25,593 nucleotides of DNA from a virus (IMGVR_UViG_3300030061_004364:1-25593); one strand, 5' to 3'. Counted from the first letter of the stretch, positions 11,565-18,831 are shown. Translations and numbers: made by a program. The notes: generated by a model not told the origin, from the letters alone.

Positions 11565-11783
11565 TCAACTCACCAATTCCATATGATTAATACGGTCAAT
11601 GTTGAATCGACGTATGCCACAGCTTTCGCCATCAGCAAATTTGTATCCCTTAATGTGGTCGGGATGTCTCTCCGTCAAGGCAACGACATATTCCTTTGTC
11701 TTGCCATCACGTTGACGGTCATAATTAATGTTGTAACGTGGAGCATTCTCCAGTTCCGCTAATATATCTTGTTTAGTCATCAT
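11565..11783 (-). CDS. Hypothetical protein, 72 aa
   Basis: From ATG-ATG at 11783: MMTKQDILAELENAPRYNIN, then a beta-rich KTKEYVVALTERHPDHIKGYKFADGESC and a final RRFNIDRINHMELVS. Not recognised. The opening GTTATGATGAC is shared with the gp88-like gene (MMTIKQ). The frame runs upstream to 11936, but that part overlaps another gene and is rejected. Last gene before the structured stretch. Confidence 0.68.
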   Translation of the reverse strand: MMTKQDILAELENAPRYNINYDRQRDGKTKEYVVALTERHPDHIKGYKFADGESCGIRRFNIDRINHMELVS

Positions 11784-11823
11784 AACTTTATTTTTGTTTG
11801 GGCTCTTCCGAACCACTGAAAAT

Positions 11824-11852
11824 ATCTTACCAGCAAATCCGCGCAAGGTCAA
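11824..11852 (-). promoter_or_regulatory. Promoter for the gene at 11783
   Basis: Minus strand TTGACC (11852-11847), 17 bp, TAAGAT (11829-11824). Unlike its neighbours it leaves a leader of ~35 bases. Confidence 0.55.
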
Positions 11853-11856
11853 CCCC

Positions 11857-12027
11857 TTATTTAACTTTTTCATCTGTTTTTTTATCATCCCATTCGAAGG
11901 GGATCTCATCCCCTTCGATTGGAGTAGGCGCACCATAAGGAAAATTATTTGATCCTGTGATGTATCTGTCTGTATTATCCGTTAAGGTATGGTATCTGTA
12001 TCGTTGTGTTTGCTCGCAGAATGTCAT
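11857..12027 (-). CDS. Small acidic hypothetical protein, 56 aa
   Basis: MTFCEQTQRYRYHTLTDNTD... ending PFEWDDKKTDEKVK. Its ATG overlaps the stop of the preceding gene as ATGA (12024-12027), the strongest argument that it is translated. An 11-bp perfect inverted repeat, TCGAAGGGGAT/ATCCCCTTCGA (11894-11918), lies inside the coding part near its 3' end. Not recognised. Confidence 0.62.
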   Translation of the reverse strand: MTFCEQTQRYRYHTLTDNTDRYITGSNNFPYGAPTPIEGDEIPFEWDDKKTDEKVK

Positions 12028-12335
12028 CGTGCGTCCTCCATTTCCTCATTCCAATACTGGAGAATTGCTTCTCTTAAATCAGTGTAAGCAGTTTTAATTA
12101 CTTCGCCATTATAACAATCTAAAACAAATGTCCAAAAGTTTTTATTCGTTTCGAGAATGTCTATCCCTTCGCAATTCAAGTTGGTATCGCCAAGCTCTTC
12201 GAGTATCGTAAAAGCCATGCGCTTGTATTGTTCAAAGCCAGCAGGTGATTCGTTTGCCTCTTCACTAAGTCCTGTCATTGGATTACTAGTGAATAGGATT
12301 ACTGGCTCATTCGTGTGTATTTTTGTATCTGTCAT
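12024..12335 (-). CDS. Hypothetical acidic protein, 103 aa
   Basis: MTDTKIHTNEPVILFTSNPM then a helix-rich part (GFEQYKRMAFTILEELGDT, TDLREAILQYWNEEMEDAR) with a central strand WTFVLDCYNGEV. Not recognised. Near-leaderless from its own promoter; coupled to the next gene by ATGA overlap. Confidence 0.72.
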   Translation of the reverse strand: MTDTKIHTNEPVILFTSNPMTGLSEEANESPAGFEQYKRMAFTILEELGDTNLNCEGIDILETNKNFWTFVLDCYNGEVIKTAYTDLREAILQYWNEEMEDAR

Positions 12336-12343
12336 AAAAAAAA

Positions 12344-12372
12344 ATTATTATCTATTTGAATGTTAAAGTCAA
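12344..12372 (-). promoter_or_regulatory. Near-leaderless promoter (gene starting 12335)
   Basis: Minus strand TTGACT (12372-12367), 17 bp, AATAAT (12349-12344), 8 A/T bases to ATG. Confidence 0.65.
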
Positions 12373-12379
12373 TTATTTT

Positions 12380-12655
12380 TTAATAATTATCTTTGTGGAA
12401 TCTTCCTTTAGGTGTTCTGTCTTCAAAACATTTAGTGATCTCAACCACTTCAACCATGTCGCGAGTCTTTTCATTATTATTCACATCAGAATCGAGGAAT
12501 TGTTTTATCATCTCTTCTTTAGATGTTCCCAGTGGGTATGTGTTACCTAGTGAGGAATTAGTGCGAGCAAGATAATGGCCGCCCTTGTAGTTTGGATTCC
12601 TTTTTAATTTGAATGTTACGTTTAGGAAGTAACTGTATTTGTCTGTATCTCTCAT
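12380..12655 (-). CDS. Hypothetical protein, 91 aa
   Basis: From ATG 12655: MRDTDKYSYFLNVTFKLKRN, then GGHYLARTNSSLG and an acidic helix SKEEMIKQFLDSDVNNNEKTRD, then MVEVVEITKCFEDRTPKGRF. Alternating strands at both ends suggest a small alpha/beta fold. Begins M-R-D like the 7-11 kb genes. Upstream in-frame extension overlaps the next gene and is rejected. Confidence 0.68.
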   Translation of the reverse strand: MRDTDKYSYFLNVTFKLKRNPNYKGGHYLARTNSSLGNTYPLGTSKEEMIKQFLDSDVNNNEKTRDMVEVVEITKCFEDRTPKGRFHKDNY

Positions 12656-12668
12656 ATCAACTGCGTAT

Positions 12669-12697
12669 ATTAAACCATACTTTTTTAACAAAGTCAA
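12669..12697 (-). promoter_or_regulatory. Promoter (gene starting 12655)
   Basis: Minus strand TTGACT (12697-12692), 17 bp, TTTAAT (12674-12669), 13 bases to ATG. Confidence 0.6.
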
Positions 12698-12704
12698 CAC
12701 CTTT

Positions 12705-12929
12705 TTATTGGCTATCGACCATTTCCTCGACCACATATTCGTGCCATGCATCAACTGTATGTTGTACAGTGTATTTTTCCACAAAGCATTCGCGAACTAT
12801 TTCGCTTTCCTTCTCGGCATTGATATCGCCGAAACCCAGTTCCCAGTATTCGCAGCGTGCTGCGACTTCATTGAAGAACTCTTTCCAATTGTTTGTCAGT
12901 ATGTCTGACTCGTATTTCATCTCTTTCAT
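12705..12929 (-). CDS. Hypothetical acidic protein, 74 aa
   Basis: MKEMKYESDILTNNWKEFFN then VAARCEYWELGFGDINAEKES and a helix IVRECFVEKYTVQHTVDAWHEYVVEEMVDSQ. Not recognised. Starts M-K-E with GTTATG context and own promoter; the first gene of the minus-strand series that runs down to 2.9 kb. Confidence 0.7.
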   Translation of the reverse strand: MKEMKYESDILTNNWKEFFNEVAARCEYWELGFGDINAEKESEIVRECFVEKYTVQHTVDAWHEYVVEEMVDSQ

Positions 12930-12938
12930 AACACCCCT

Positions 12939-12967
12939 ATTAAACCAGAAAATCCTTTCCTTGCCAA
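12939..12967 (-). promoter_or_regulatory. Leaderless promoter (gene starting 12929)
   Basis: Minus strand TTGGCA (12967-12962), 17 bp, TTTAAT (12944-12939), 9 bases, GTTATG. Confidence 0.7.
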
Positions 12968-13189
12968 GTTAAATCGACATAAAAAATAATTTTAATTTAA
13001 GCCGTTTTTTCTTGACACAGAGCAGCGACTCCCCCCATTTTCTGAAATTTTAGAGTATCTATTATATATAATAACGCGGGGGGGTGCTTTTCTTCAATAT
13101 CGAAATCTCCGTCAAACTAAATCACACAGAACCAAAATAAAAAAAATCGGCGGCCATATATAAATAAGTGGACGATAGAAATAAAATAC
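12968..13189. other. Divergent intergenic region
   Basis: AT-rich gap between the minus-strand small-gene region and the + strand lectin gene. It contains TTGACAC at 13013 followed by CCCCCC, and GGGGGGG near 13078, but no second palindrome arm, no gene and no clear terminator. Confidence 0.5.
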
Positions 13190-13217
13190 TTGACAAATAA
13201 AACACACCCTGTACTTT
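13190..13217 (+). promoter_or_regulatory. Leaderless promoter of the lectin-like gene
   Basis: TTGACA (13190-13195), 16 bp, TACTTT (13212-13217), 7 bases to ATG 13225. Confidence 0.65.
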
Positions 13218-13224
13218 CGCGCAC

Positions 13225-13980
13225 ATGAAGAAATTACTTCTTACAATCTTACTTTTTAACGTCGTTTCCTTGCATGCCAATACATACAGGCTAGTTGAGG
13301 GTAATTTTACTTGGTTATCAGCTAAAGCAGATGCAGAAGCCCAAGGAGGATATTTAGTTACTATAACTACAGCTACAGAAGAACAAAAATTAAAAAAATT
13401 ATTTCCATTATTAAATTCTTCTAATATGATTTCTTGGGCAATCGGGGCCACCACGGAAAACGGCGGCTCATGGATTACAGGTGAATTGGCCACACATATG
13501 CCATGGAGAAGCGGCTACGGACCGGGACACTATTCAAATTTACATAAATATGGTGAATGGCATGAAGGAGGAATGCGTAACATGACAAATAATCATAATT
13601 TTAATGGTTACATATTAGAAATTGAAGAAAAAATACAAAAACGCGCACTATATACATTCGTACATCCAATTCCACCGGGATTTTCCATTATACAAATACC
13701 TTTTTCTTACAAAAACAACACTGTTTCAAATATTTTTAATTCATCGAACATTTTTGGAGTATTATCCGACTTTGTACTTTATGATTACGATTATCGTCGT
13801 GGATGGTTAATTAATTCGTATGATGATGATTTTGAAGAGTGGTCAACTCCAGATCATGTTCTTTCGGCTGGAAATGCAGTTTGGATTTTGAACAACACAA
13901 AAAAAATGAAATACATTCAATTCAAAGGATATCGGCCGTCAATGTGGAAAGAAATACCACAAGAGGTTTCTATTCCATAA
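13225..13980 (+). CDS. Secreted C-type lectin-like protein
   Basis: 251 aa. Signal peptide residues 1-19 (MKKLLLTILLFNVVSLHA/N). Residues ~20-135 form a C-type lectin-like domain: YRLVEGNFTWLSAKADAEAQ-GGYLVTI, then WAIGATTENGGSW and a C-terminal HNFNGYILEIE strand in place of the usual cysteine-bearing WND motif; the disulfide cysteines are absent. Residues ~150-245 (GFSIIQIPFSYKNNTVSNIF ... AGNAVWILN) resemble beta-rich repeats seen after lectin domains in Planctomycetes/Verrucomicrobia secreted proteins. Probably binds glycans at the virion or cell surface. It is monocistronic: own leaderless promoter and a terminator. Confidence 0.72.
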   Translation: MKKLLLTILLFNVVSLHANTYRLVEGNFTWLSAKADAEAQGGYLVTITTATEEQKLKKLFPLLNSSNMISWAIGATTENGGSWITGELATHMPWRSGYGPGHYSNLHKYGEWHEGGMRNMTNNHNFNGYILEIEEKIQKRALYTFVHPIPPGFSIIQIPFSYKNNTVSNIFNSSNIFGVLSDFVLYDYDYRRGWLINSYDDDFEEWSTPDHVLSAGNAVWILNNTKKMKYIQFKGYRPSMWKEIPQEVSIP

Positions 13981-14016
13981 AATTTTATTAAATTTATAAT
14001 GCGCCAAACATTTAAG

Positions 14017-14041
14017 CCCGCATTTGGTTGCGGGTTTTTTT
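14017..14041 (+). terminator. Terminator of the lectin-like gene
   Basis: CCCGCA TTTGGT TGCGGG then seven T. Confidence 0.85.
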
Positions 14042-14105
14042 GTTTTGGTAAAAAAGACTAATTTTATAATATGTTGCATATTATTTTGTAACAAACCAAA
14101 TTTGC

Positions 14106-14136
14106 GCTCAAAAGGTGCTGCTGCACCGCTCTGAGC
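14106..14136 (+). other. Nested stem-loop in the gap 13981-14190
   Basis: Outer GCTCA/TGAGC and inner GGTGC/GCACC with a TGCT loop. No gene is seen in the gap. It could be a leader structure for the operon starting at 14191, whose -10 (TAATAT, 14169-14174) lies just downstream. Confidence 0.5.
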
Positions 14137-14190
14137 ACAAAGAAATGTTGTTTAAGCTAAATGTCGTGTAATATTTTAAGAGAAGTAATA

Positions 14191-14310
14191 ATGAAGATTA
14201 ACGGCGACAAAATGTTTTACATTCTAGGTTGTATAGCTTTAAGCCCTTTTATATTAAGAGATTTAATCATAGTGGGAATAAAATGGATATATAAAAAAAT
14301 AAAAAAATAA
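14191..14310 (+). CDS. 39-aa membrane peptide
   Basis: MKINGDKMFYILGCIALSPF then a continuing hydrophobic helix ILRDLIIVGIKWIY and a Lys-rich tail KKIKK. Weak AGAGAAG Shine-Dalgarno 7 bases before the ATG. Precedes the lipoprotein gene by 6 bases. Holin-like size, but no proof. Confidence 0.5.
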   Translation: MKINGDKMFYILGCIALSPFILRDLIIVGIKWIYKKIKK

Positions 14311-14316
14311 AGTAAG

Positions 14317-14625
14317 ATGAAAATTTTAATAACCATATTAATAATTGTTATGAGCACAGGCTGCGCATCATGGGGATGGGAATCTGTTGATTCTCATCGT
14401 CACCATCATTGGGAACATGAACGAGTAGACGTAGTTACACATCATTATTATCACTATGACCACCATCATCACAACAAAGGGCGGCACTCTCACAAAAATA
14501 GGGCTTCACGACCTTTATCAACATCACGGACTACTCCACCACCTACACGGCCACTAAGTCCTCCTACGCGATCTATTAGTAAAGGACTGCCAAGCAGAGA
14601 ACCTACTACAAAAGAAAGAGAATAA
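14317..14625 (+). CDS. Histidine-rich lipoprotein
   Basis: 102 aa. Signal peptide MKILITILIIVMSTGC with lipobox STGC. Residues 27-60 contain 16 His (HRHHHWEHERV, HHYYHYDHHHHNKGRHSH), a likely metal-binding segment; the C-terminal 40 residues are Ser/Thr/Pro/Arg-rich and disordered (TTPPPTRPLSPPTRS). The Pro-rich tail and lipid anchor recall Rz1-type outer spanins, but the His cluster is not a known feature of those. Membrane-anchored, facing the periplasm. Confidence 0.7.
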   Translation: MKILITILIIVMSTGCASWGWESVDSHRHHHWEHERVDVVTHHYYHYDHHHHNKGRHSHKNRASRPLSTSRTTPPPTRPLSPPTRSISKGLPSREPTTKERE

Positions 14626-14630
14626 GAAAA

Positions 14631-14855
14631 ATGGGTTTTCCTACCAAAGGATATAAAGAGCTTACAGAAGATTGTCCTGAAATACCGGGCAACACTTGCC
14701 CTCATATAGATAAAGCTCAACAACACTTAGAAGAGTTGCGTGATCAAAATGAAGCTCTGCGAGATGCAGGTAAATACTGGAGGACCACAGCAATGCATTT
14801 GTTACAAGAATGTTGTGACCTTAATAGGTATATTCGTGAATTAGAAGATAAATAG
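14631..14855 (+). CDS. Small coiled-coil protein, 74 aa
   Basis: N-terminal Cys-bearing part (DCPEIPGNTCPHIDKAQ) then a coiled coil HLEELRDQNEALRDAGKYWR, and a second helix with two adjacent Cys (LLQECCDLNRYIRELEDK). Not recognised; phages often carry similar short proteins with this D-K-A-Q-x-H-L-E-x-L-R pattern. Operon member: 5 bases after the lipoprotein gene. Confidence 0.65.
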   Translation: MGFPTKGYKELTEDCPEIPGNTCPHIDKAQQHLEELRDQNEALRDAGKYWRTTAMHLLQECCDLNRYIRELEDK

Positions 14856-14872
14856 TGTAATAATAATATATT

Positions 14873-15271
14873 ATGGTGGAACCAAAAGTAAATGATGATA
14901 CAAGTTTAGGCATTAATCTTAAATGGCTAGTGCAGATTATAGTAGTAGCAGCAATGGCAGTTTGGGGTTATTTTGGATTAACTTCTAAAATCTCTCAATT
15001 AGAAATAGATGTAATGAGAATGAAAGATAGCGTGACAATGAATTCAGATTTTCGAGTTAAATGGCCCCTTGGGCAATTAGGCGCATTACCAGATGATGCC
15101 GAACAAAATATGAGGTTAAGGTTTATAGAAAAAGATCTGGAGGTAATGGAAGCTCATGTAGATACCCTTAGAATTAAGTCTGTACAACAAGAAGAGTTGC
15201 ACAACCCTCCTCATCCTTTTATGCCTCAAGTCTCACCATTAAAACATCAAGAAGGCGGCGGAATAAGGTAA
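14873..15271 (+). CDS. Membrane-anchored coiled-coil protein, 132 aa
   Basis: One transmembrane helix (~res 18-37, LVQIIVVAAMAVWGYFGL), then a short coiled coil (SKISQLEIDVMRMKDSV) and the segment DFRVKWPLGQLGALPDDAEQ followed by another coiled coil. The C-terminus is Pro/His-rich. The layout (N-terminal helix, long periplasmic coiled coil) is like inner-membrane spanins and would pair with the lipoprotein two genes upstream, but the family is not known to me. Confidence 0.65.
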   Translation: MVEPKVNDDTSLGINLKWLVQIIVVAAMAVWGYFGLTSKISQLEIDVMRMKDSVTMNSDFRVKWPLGQLGALPDDAEQNMRLRFIEKDLEVMEAHVDTLRIKSVQQEELHNPPHPFMPQVSPLKHQEGGGIR

Positions 15272-15283
15272 TACCGCATTAAC

Positions 15284-16324
15284 ATGAATAAGTTAAAAAT
15301 ATGGTTCGCAGATTTCTGGCCCCAGTTTTATTATGATAACAATTACTTTTATCATTTACTGAAAACTGCTTATGATGTAGAACTTGATGAAGAAAATCCT
15401 GATATCTTATTTTTATCCTGCGACCCTTACCAAAATCAAGAAAGACTTAAATACAAAGACAAGGATACCAAAAGAGTTTTTTATAGCATGGAAGGAATTC
15501 CCGCAAAGTTAGACGAAGAGACATCTTACCCTCCTTCTGTTTCTGTTCGTACAACCAAAGGAACCCAAACAACATATCTCACTAATCCTTTAAGTGATTT
15601 AACGGGAGATAGCGAAGATAGCAACAGAATAAAATACTATTACTCAAAGTGCGACTTTGCCTTAACTCATGACGTAACCAGTGATACCCGTCACAAAAGA
15701 TTGCCTTATTGGGCTTATCAAATTGATTGGTTTGACAAAGCTTCATACAATGCTGAATATCAAGGATATGATGTTTCCTACGGTGAACCAGCTCTTTTAA
15801 TAAGTGAATCAGCTATAAATGATAATGAATATAAAAATACGGCTAAAACTAAATTTTGCGTAAGTTTTTTTAATAACCCTATTGATAATCGCATCGAAAC
15901 ACATAAAAAGTTAAACTCTTATAAAAATGTAGATGGATATGGAGATTATTTTGGGAACGGGTTTTATCCGTGGGAAAAGACAAAATTAAATCTTTCTAAA
16001 CATTATAAATTTATTTTATGCTTTGAAAATAAAAGACGACAAGGCTATCACACAGAAAAACTTTTTCATGCAAAGATAGCGGGAGCGGTACCTATTTATT
16101 GGGGACACTCAAGCGTTTCAAATGATTTTAACACAAAAGCTTTTATTAATTTAAATGATTACGATTCTGTTGATGAATTAGTGGAATATATAAAAGAAGT
16201 AGATCAAAATGATGATCTTTACAACAGTTATGCACAAGAGCCTTTATTTACCGATAATACAATAGCTGACGAATTTAAACCCGATTCTGTTTTAGATTTT
16301 TTTACAAACACCATTTTAAGTTAA
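15284..16324 (+). CDS. GT10 fucosyltransferase-like enzyme
   Basis: 346 aa. The C-terminal half carries the GT10 alpha-1,3/4-fucosyltransferase signature: KFILCFENKRRQGYHTEKLF (~res 244-263), HAKIAGAVPIYWG (~264-276) and FNTKAFINLNDYDSVDELVEYI. The upstream KFCVSFFNNPIDNRIETHKKL (~199-219) is the usual motif before the nucleotide-binding domain. Predicted to transfer fucose (or a related sugar) from the GDP-sugar to a glycan acceptor. No membrane anchor, as for other bacterial or phage members. Follows the coiled-coil gene by 12 bases; its stop overlaps the stop of the convergent pseudopilin gene (TTAA, 16321-16324). Confidence 0.88.
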   Translation: MNKLKIWFADFWPQFYYDNNYFYHLLKTAYDVELDEENPDILFLSCDPYQNQERLKYKDKDTKRVFYSMEGIPAKLDEETSYPPSVSVRTTKGTQTTYLTNPLSDLTGDSEDSNRIKYYYSKCDFALTHDVTSDTRHKRLPYWAYQIDWFDKASYNAEYQGYDVSYGEPALLISESAINDNEYKNTAKTKFCVSFFNNPIDNRIETHKKLNSYKNVDGYGDYFGNGFYPWEKTKLNLSKHYKFILCFENKRRQGYHTEKLFHAKIAGAVPIYWGHSSVSNDFNTKAFINLNDYDSVDELVEYIKEVDQNDDLYNSYAQEPLFTDNTIADEFKPDSVLDFFTNTILS

Positions 16325-16656
16325 GGCGCACTTGCATGACAAGCATAGCACTTAGTTTGGATAAGCCACTCATCAAGATTAATTAAATCGTCTTTAAAAG
16401 AGTCGTCTCTTGGTCCTGTAAACCCTTTTTCATCGTACCCCTCTGCATAATAAAAAATAGTTAACTGCCTTCTGTAGTTATGGCATTCGGCTATTTGCGC
16501 AGCTTCTTGGGCTTTTGAAAGAGCGGATAAAAGCATCGCAACCAAGATTAAAATAATAGTTACAGTAACTAACAACTCAATCAATGTGAAGCCCTCTAAA
16601 AGTTCAATGAGAGAAAAACCATTATTTCTTATCCCTACTTCTTTTGTATTCTTCAT
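16321..16656 (-). CDS. Prepilin/pseudopilin-like protein with doubled cleavage motif and CxxCH
   Basis: 111 aa from ATG 16656 (GAAG upstream); ATG 16674 and TTG 16683 are alternatives. Residues ~13-30 read GFSLIELLEGFTLIELLV: two copies of the GF(S/T)LIELL prepilin-peptidase motif in tandem, followed by a hydrophobic helix VTIILILVAMLLSALSKAQ as in PulG/GspG-type pseudopilins. The globular part is short, with a C-terminal CYACH (CxxCH, the covalent heme c motif). It overlaps the GspC/PilP-like gene by 35 bases. Likely cleaved by a host prepilin peptidase and assembled in the inner membrane; what it builds is unknown. Confidence 0.72.
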   Translation of the reverse strand: MKNTKEVGIRNNGFSLIELLEGFTLIELLVTVTIILILVAMLLSALSKAQEAAQIAECHNYRRQLTIFYYAEGYDEKGFTGPRDDSFKDDLINLDEWLIQTKCYACHASAP

Positions 16657-17320
16657 ATCGTCTTCGCTTTTCATTAGAATCAATTTTTTGATCCATTTTT
16701 TCTTGACCGCTTTGAAGCCTTTCTAGTCTTTCTAGAATATATTTTTTTTTATCTTTATCTTCTACTTTTTCTAAATACTCTAATCCTCTTTTTATTATAC
16801 TAGGGTCAATTTTGGGCCTACGTGACGGTACAGTGACGATTTGAGGTCGAAGGGTACTCGGGACAGGGGAAGACTTCTTAATGGCCTTAGAGGAGCTTTT
16901 AGAGCCCTTAGAAGACGTTTTGATGGTAGGAGCCTTTAAAATTACGGTAGGAAGTCCGTGCGTCTTAAATGTAAGATGCTGCTTGGTTCCTTTATTATCT
17001 ATGAAGACAGATTTTTTTAAAATTTTAATTACTCTAATATCATCTTGTTTTTCTCCTTCAGATAGAGACAAAAATTTATTAGTAGCACTTCCACTTACCT
17101 TTAGGGCTAAATAGGCTTTTGGCGAATGATGACGGGTTATGCCTGTCAGGTAGACGGGATCGGGAGGCAAGATAGATGCTACAGGAGGAAGAGTGACTAC
17201 AGGAGAATCTATAGTTAATTTAAAAGCATTTCTCTTAGAAATAGTTTGATAGGGATTTTCTGCCAATAAAGTACAAGTCCCCAGTAAAAATATAAATGTA
17301 AATAATTTAAATATCACCAT
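16622..17320 (-). CDS. GspC/PilP-like periplasmic protein
   Basis: 232 aa. Signal peptide residues ~1-20 (FLLGTCTLLA/EN). Residues ~21-125 show NPYQTISKRNAFKLT, PVYLTGITR, AYLALKVSGS..FLSLSEGEKQDDIRVIKILKKSVFIDNKGTKQHLTF: the strand pattern of the GspC homology region / PilP domain of type II secretion and type IV pili (R-N-x-F ... L-x-G-I ... E-G ... V ... G). The rest is Ser/Lys/Pro-rich linker and a charged C-terminal helix (YLEKVEDKDKKKYILERLERL). It overlaps the genes on both sides, so it is translated with them. Confidence 0.6.
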   Translation of the reverse strand: MVIFKLFTFIFLLGTCTLLAENPYQTISKRNAFKLTIDSPVVTLPPVASILPPDPVYLTGITRHHSPKAYLALKVSGSATNKFLSLSEGEKQDDIRVIKILKKSVFIDNKGTKQHLTFKTHGLPTVILKAPTIKTSSKGSKSSSKAIKKSSPVPSTLRPQIVTVPSRRPKIDPSIIKRGLEYLEKVEDKDKKKYILERLERLQSGQEKMDQKIDSNEKRRRYEEYKRSRDKK

Positions 17321-18491
17321 CGGCTTTTTTATATGAATCTTTTACTTTCCCGCCTCGCTTCATTTTTAAAAACATATTAACTCTTGCCATAGCCCATCCG
17401 CCGCGACTCATACCGGGTCTATGAGAAGAAGAAAAAGCCCCTGCACCTCTTCTGTATACTTTTTTAAGTTGACCTAAAGTAATTTTCTTAGAGTGTTTAG
17501 AGTTATGCTCTTTAACTTTTTCTTTTAAAGATTTAACTATACTCTCAGAGAAAGTAATTTTTCCTCCCTTTTGACCCGCGCTACCCGGTTTATTTTTAGA
17601 AGAACCTTTCTTTTTTTCACTAGGTTTAGCTGGAGTTTGTGCTCCAGATTTTGGCCCCGGTCTAGCGGCTAAGATATCTTCTAAATGCATAACTTGATTA
17701 TACTCTTCTAAAGCCATTTCATATACAGTTGCATAAGTTTTCTTTTTCTTGGCTTTTTTAATCTGGTCTGATGTAGGCGCTCCTTTCTCCCCTTTCTTTC
17801 TCATTTTTTCGCCAGAACCTTTTTTAATTCTCTCTCTCTTATTATGTATATTCTCCCAGAGGCTACCTTGAGACTCGAGTTTTTCCATTAAGGCTTCATG
17901 GGTAGGCGCGGGCATAAATACAGCTTCATCTCCTTCTCCGTGACTGTGTATATCTTCGAAACCCATTTCTTTAGCCTTTTTCATTGCTTCTCCGGGATTA
18001 TCAAATATGTATTCATCAGGGGTAGCTTTAGCTTGAGCTTCTTCACATCCACAGCCTGTACCGCAACCACAATCTTCTTCCTTTTCCTCTTCTTCGTCAG
18101 GATCATCAATAAAAGCAAGAGAAGGATTAATAGATATTAGTTCGTCTAAATCAAAAATAGTTTCACCATCCCACTCATCTACTGAATGTGAGCCTTTAGT
18201 ATAATCAGTAACAGATTTTCCCGCCTCCCACATTTTACAACTCCAATAGCGAGCTTTGGTTTTAGGCCCCGGATTTGCACAGTTATGACGAGCACGAAAG
18301 CTTTTACGACGAGCAGGGTCGTCTCGTTTGATTTCCATATTAGGATCACCGAAATTAACCTTTACCACATTCCCTTTTTCGTTTTTAACATATACTGAAA
18401 ACTTCTTAGGGCCTTTGGATGTGCGGAAAGGCTTATTTAATGTTTTACCCTCTTTCGCTTGAATGATCTGTTGAGTGAAATCTACTTCCAT
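17307..18491 (-). CDS. Multidomain phage protein, probably structural
   Basis: 394 aa from ATG 18491 (GTG 18506 is in frame). N-terminal segment: KKFSVYVKNEKGNVVKVNFG, DPNMEIKRDDPARRKSFRAR, HNC.NPGPKTKARYWSCKMW, a block I associate with structural or maturation proteins of large marine phages. Then an acidic linker with CGCGTGCGC, a segment SLWENIHNKRERIKKGSGEKMRKKGEKGAPT and a C-terminal block LGQLKKVYRRGAGAFSSSHRPGMSRGGWAMARVNMFLKM, also recurrent in phage proteins. Highly charged, no membrane segment. It probably belongs to head assembly or is a packaged protein; the block associations are from memory and need a profile search. Confidence 0.65.
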   Translation of the reverse strand: MEVDFTQQIIQAKEGKTLNKPFRTSKGPKKFSVYVKNEKGNVVKVNFGDPNMEIKRDDPARRKSFRARHNCANPGPKTKARYWSCKMWEAGKSVTDYTKGSHSVDEWDGETIFDLDELISINPSLAFIDDPDEEEEKEEDCGCGTGCGCEEAQAKATPDEYIFDNPGEAMKKAKEMGFEDIHSHGEGDEAVFMPAPTHEALMEKLESQGSLWENIHNKRERIKKGSGEKMRKKGEKGAPTSDQIKKAKKKKTYATVYEMALEEYNQVMHLEDILAARPGPKSGAQTPAKPSEKKKGSSKNKPGSAGQKGGKITFSESIVKSLKEKVKEHNSKHSKKITLGQLKKVYRRGAGAFSSSHRPGMSRGGWAMARVNMFLKMKRGGKVKDSYKKADGDI

Positions 18492-18510
18492 ACTTATTAT
18501 ATACACATTA

Positions 18511-18831
18511 TTACGTAAGTTTAGACATAATGAAATTTAAATTATCCCATGATATTCTATCTATTTTAAAATAAGGAGAGCGAGTTTTTGTTTCAGAAAG
18601 TCGCAGTCCCTTTATATTATATTCAGGATAAATAATTTCTTCAATGAAATCATGCATACCAATCTTTTTTATCCAGCGATAATACAAATCCGCTTTTTCC
18701 CTTTCAGTTTCTAATAAAAAAGAAGTAGTTTGACTAAAAGTGTTTAAATAAAGACATAAACCTCGTATAGCTAAACTTTCAGTAGGAGGCTCTACTATGC
18801 CTTCGCAAAAAATTAAAGTTTTATCACTCAC
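18511..18831 (-). CDS. Hypothetical protein, 106 aa
   Basis: Start GTG 18831 (no ATG in frame upstream). Helical middle TTSFLLETEREKADLYYRWI, then IGMHDFIEEIIYPEYNIKG and a basic strand LRLSETKTRSPYFKIDR. Not recognised. It is the first gene of the minus-strand operon 18831-16321 and is separated from the upstream beta-barrel gene by a strong terminator. Confidence 0.65.
   Translation of the reverse strand: MSDKTLIFCEGIVEPPTESLAIRGLCLYLNTFSQTTSFLLETEREKADLYYRWIKKIGMHDFIEEIIYPEYNIKGLRLSETKTRSPYFKIDRISWDNLNFIMSKLT

Noticed and set aside
13012-13090. A tenth palindromic element starting TTGACAC at 13013
   Set aside because: No right arm and no GC palindrome; only C- and G-runs.
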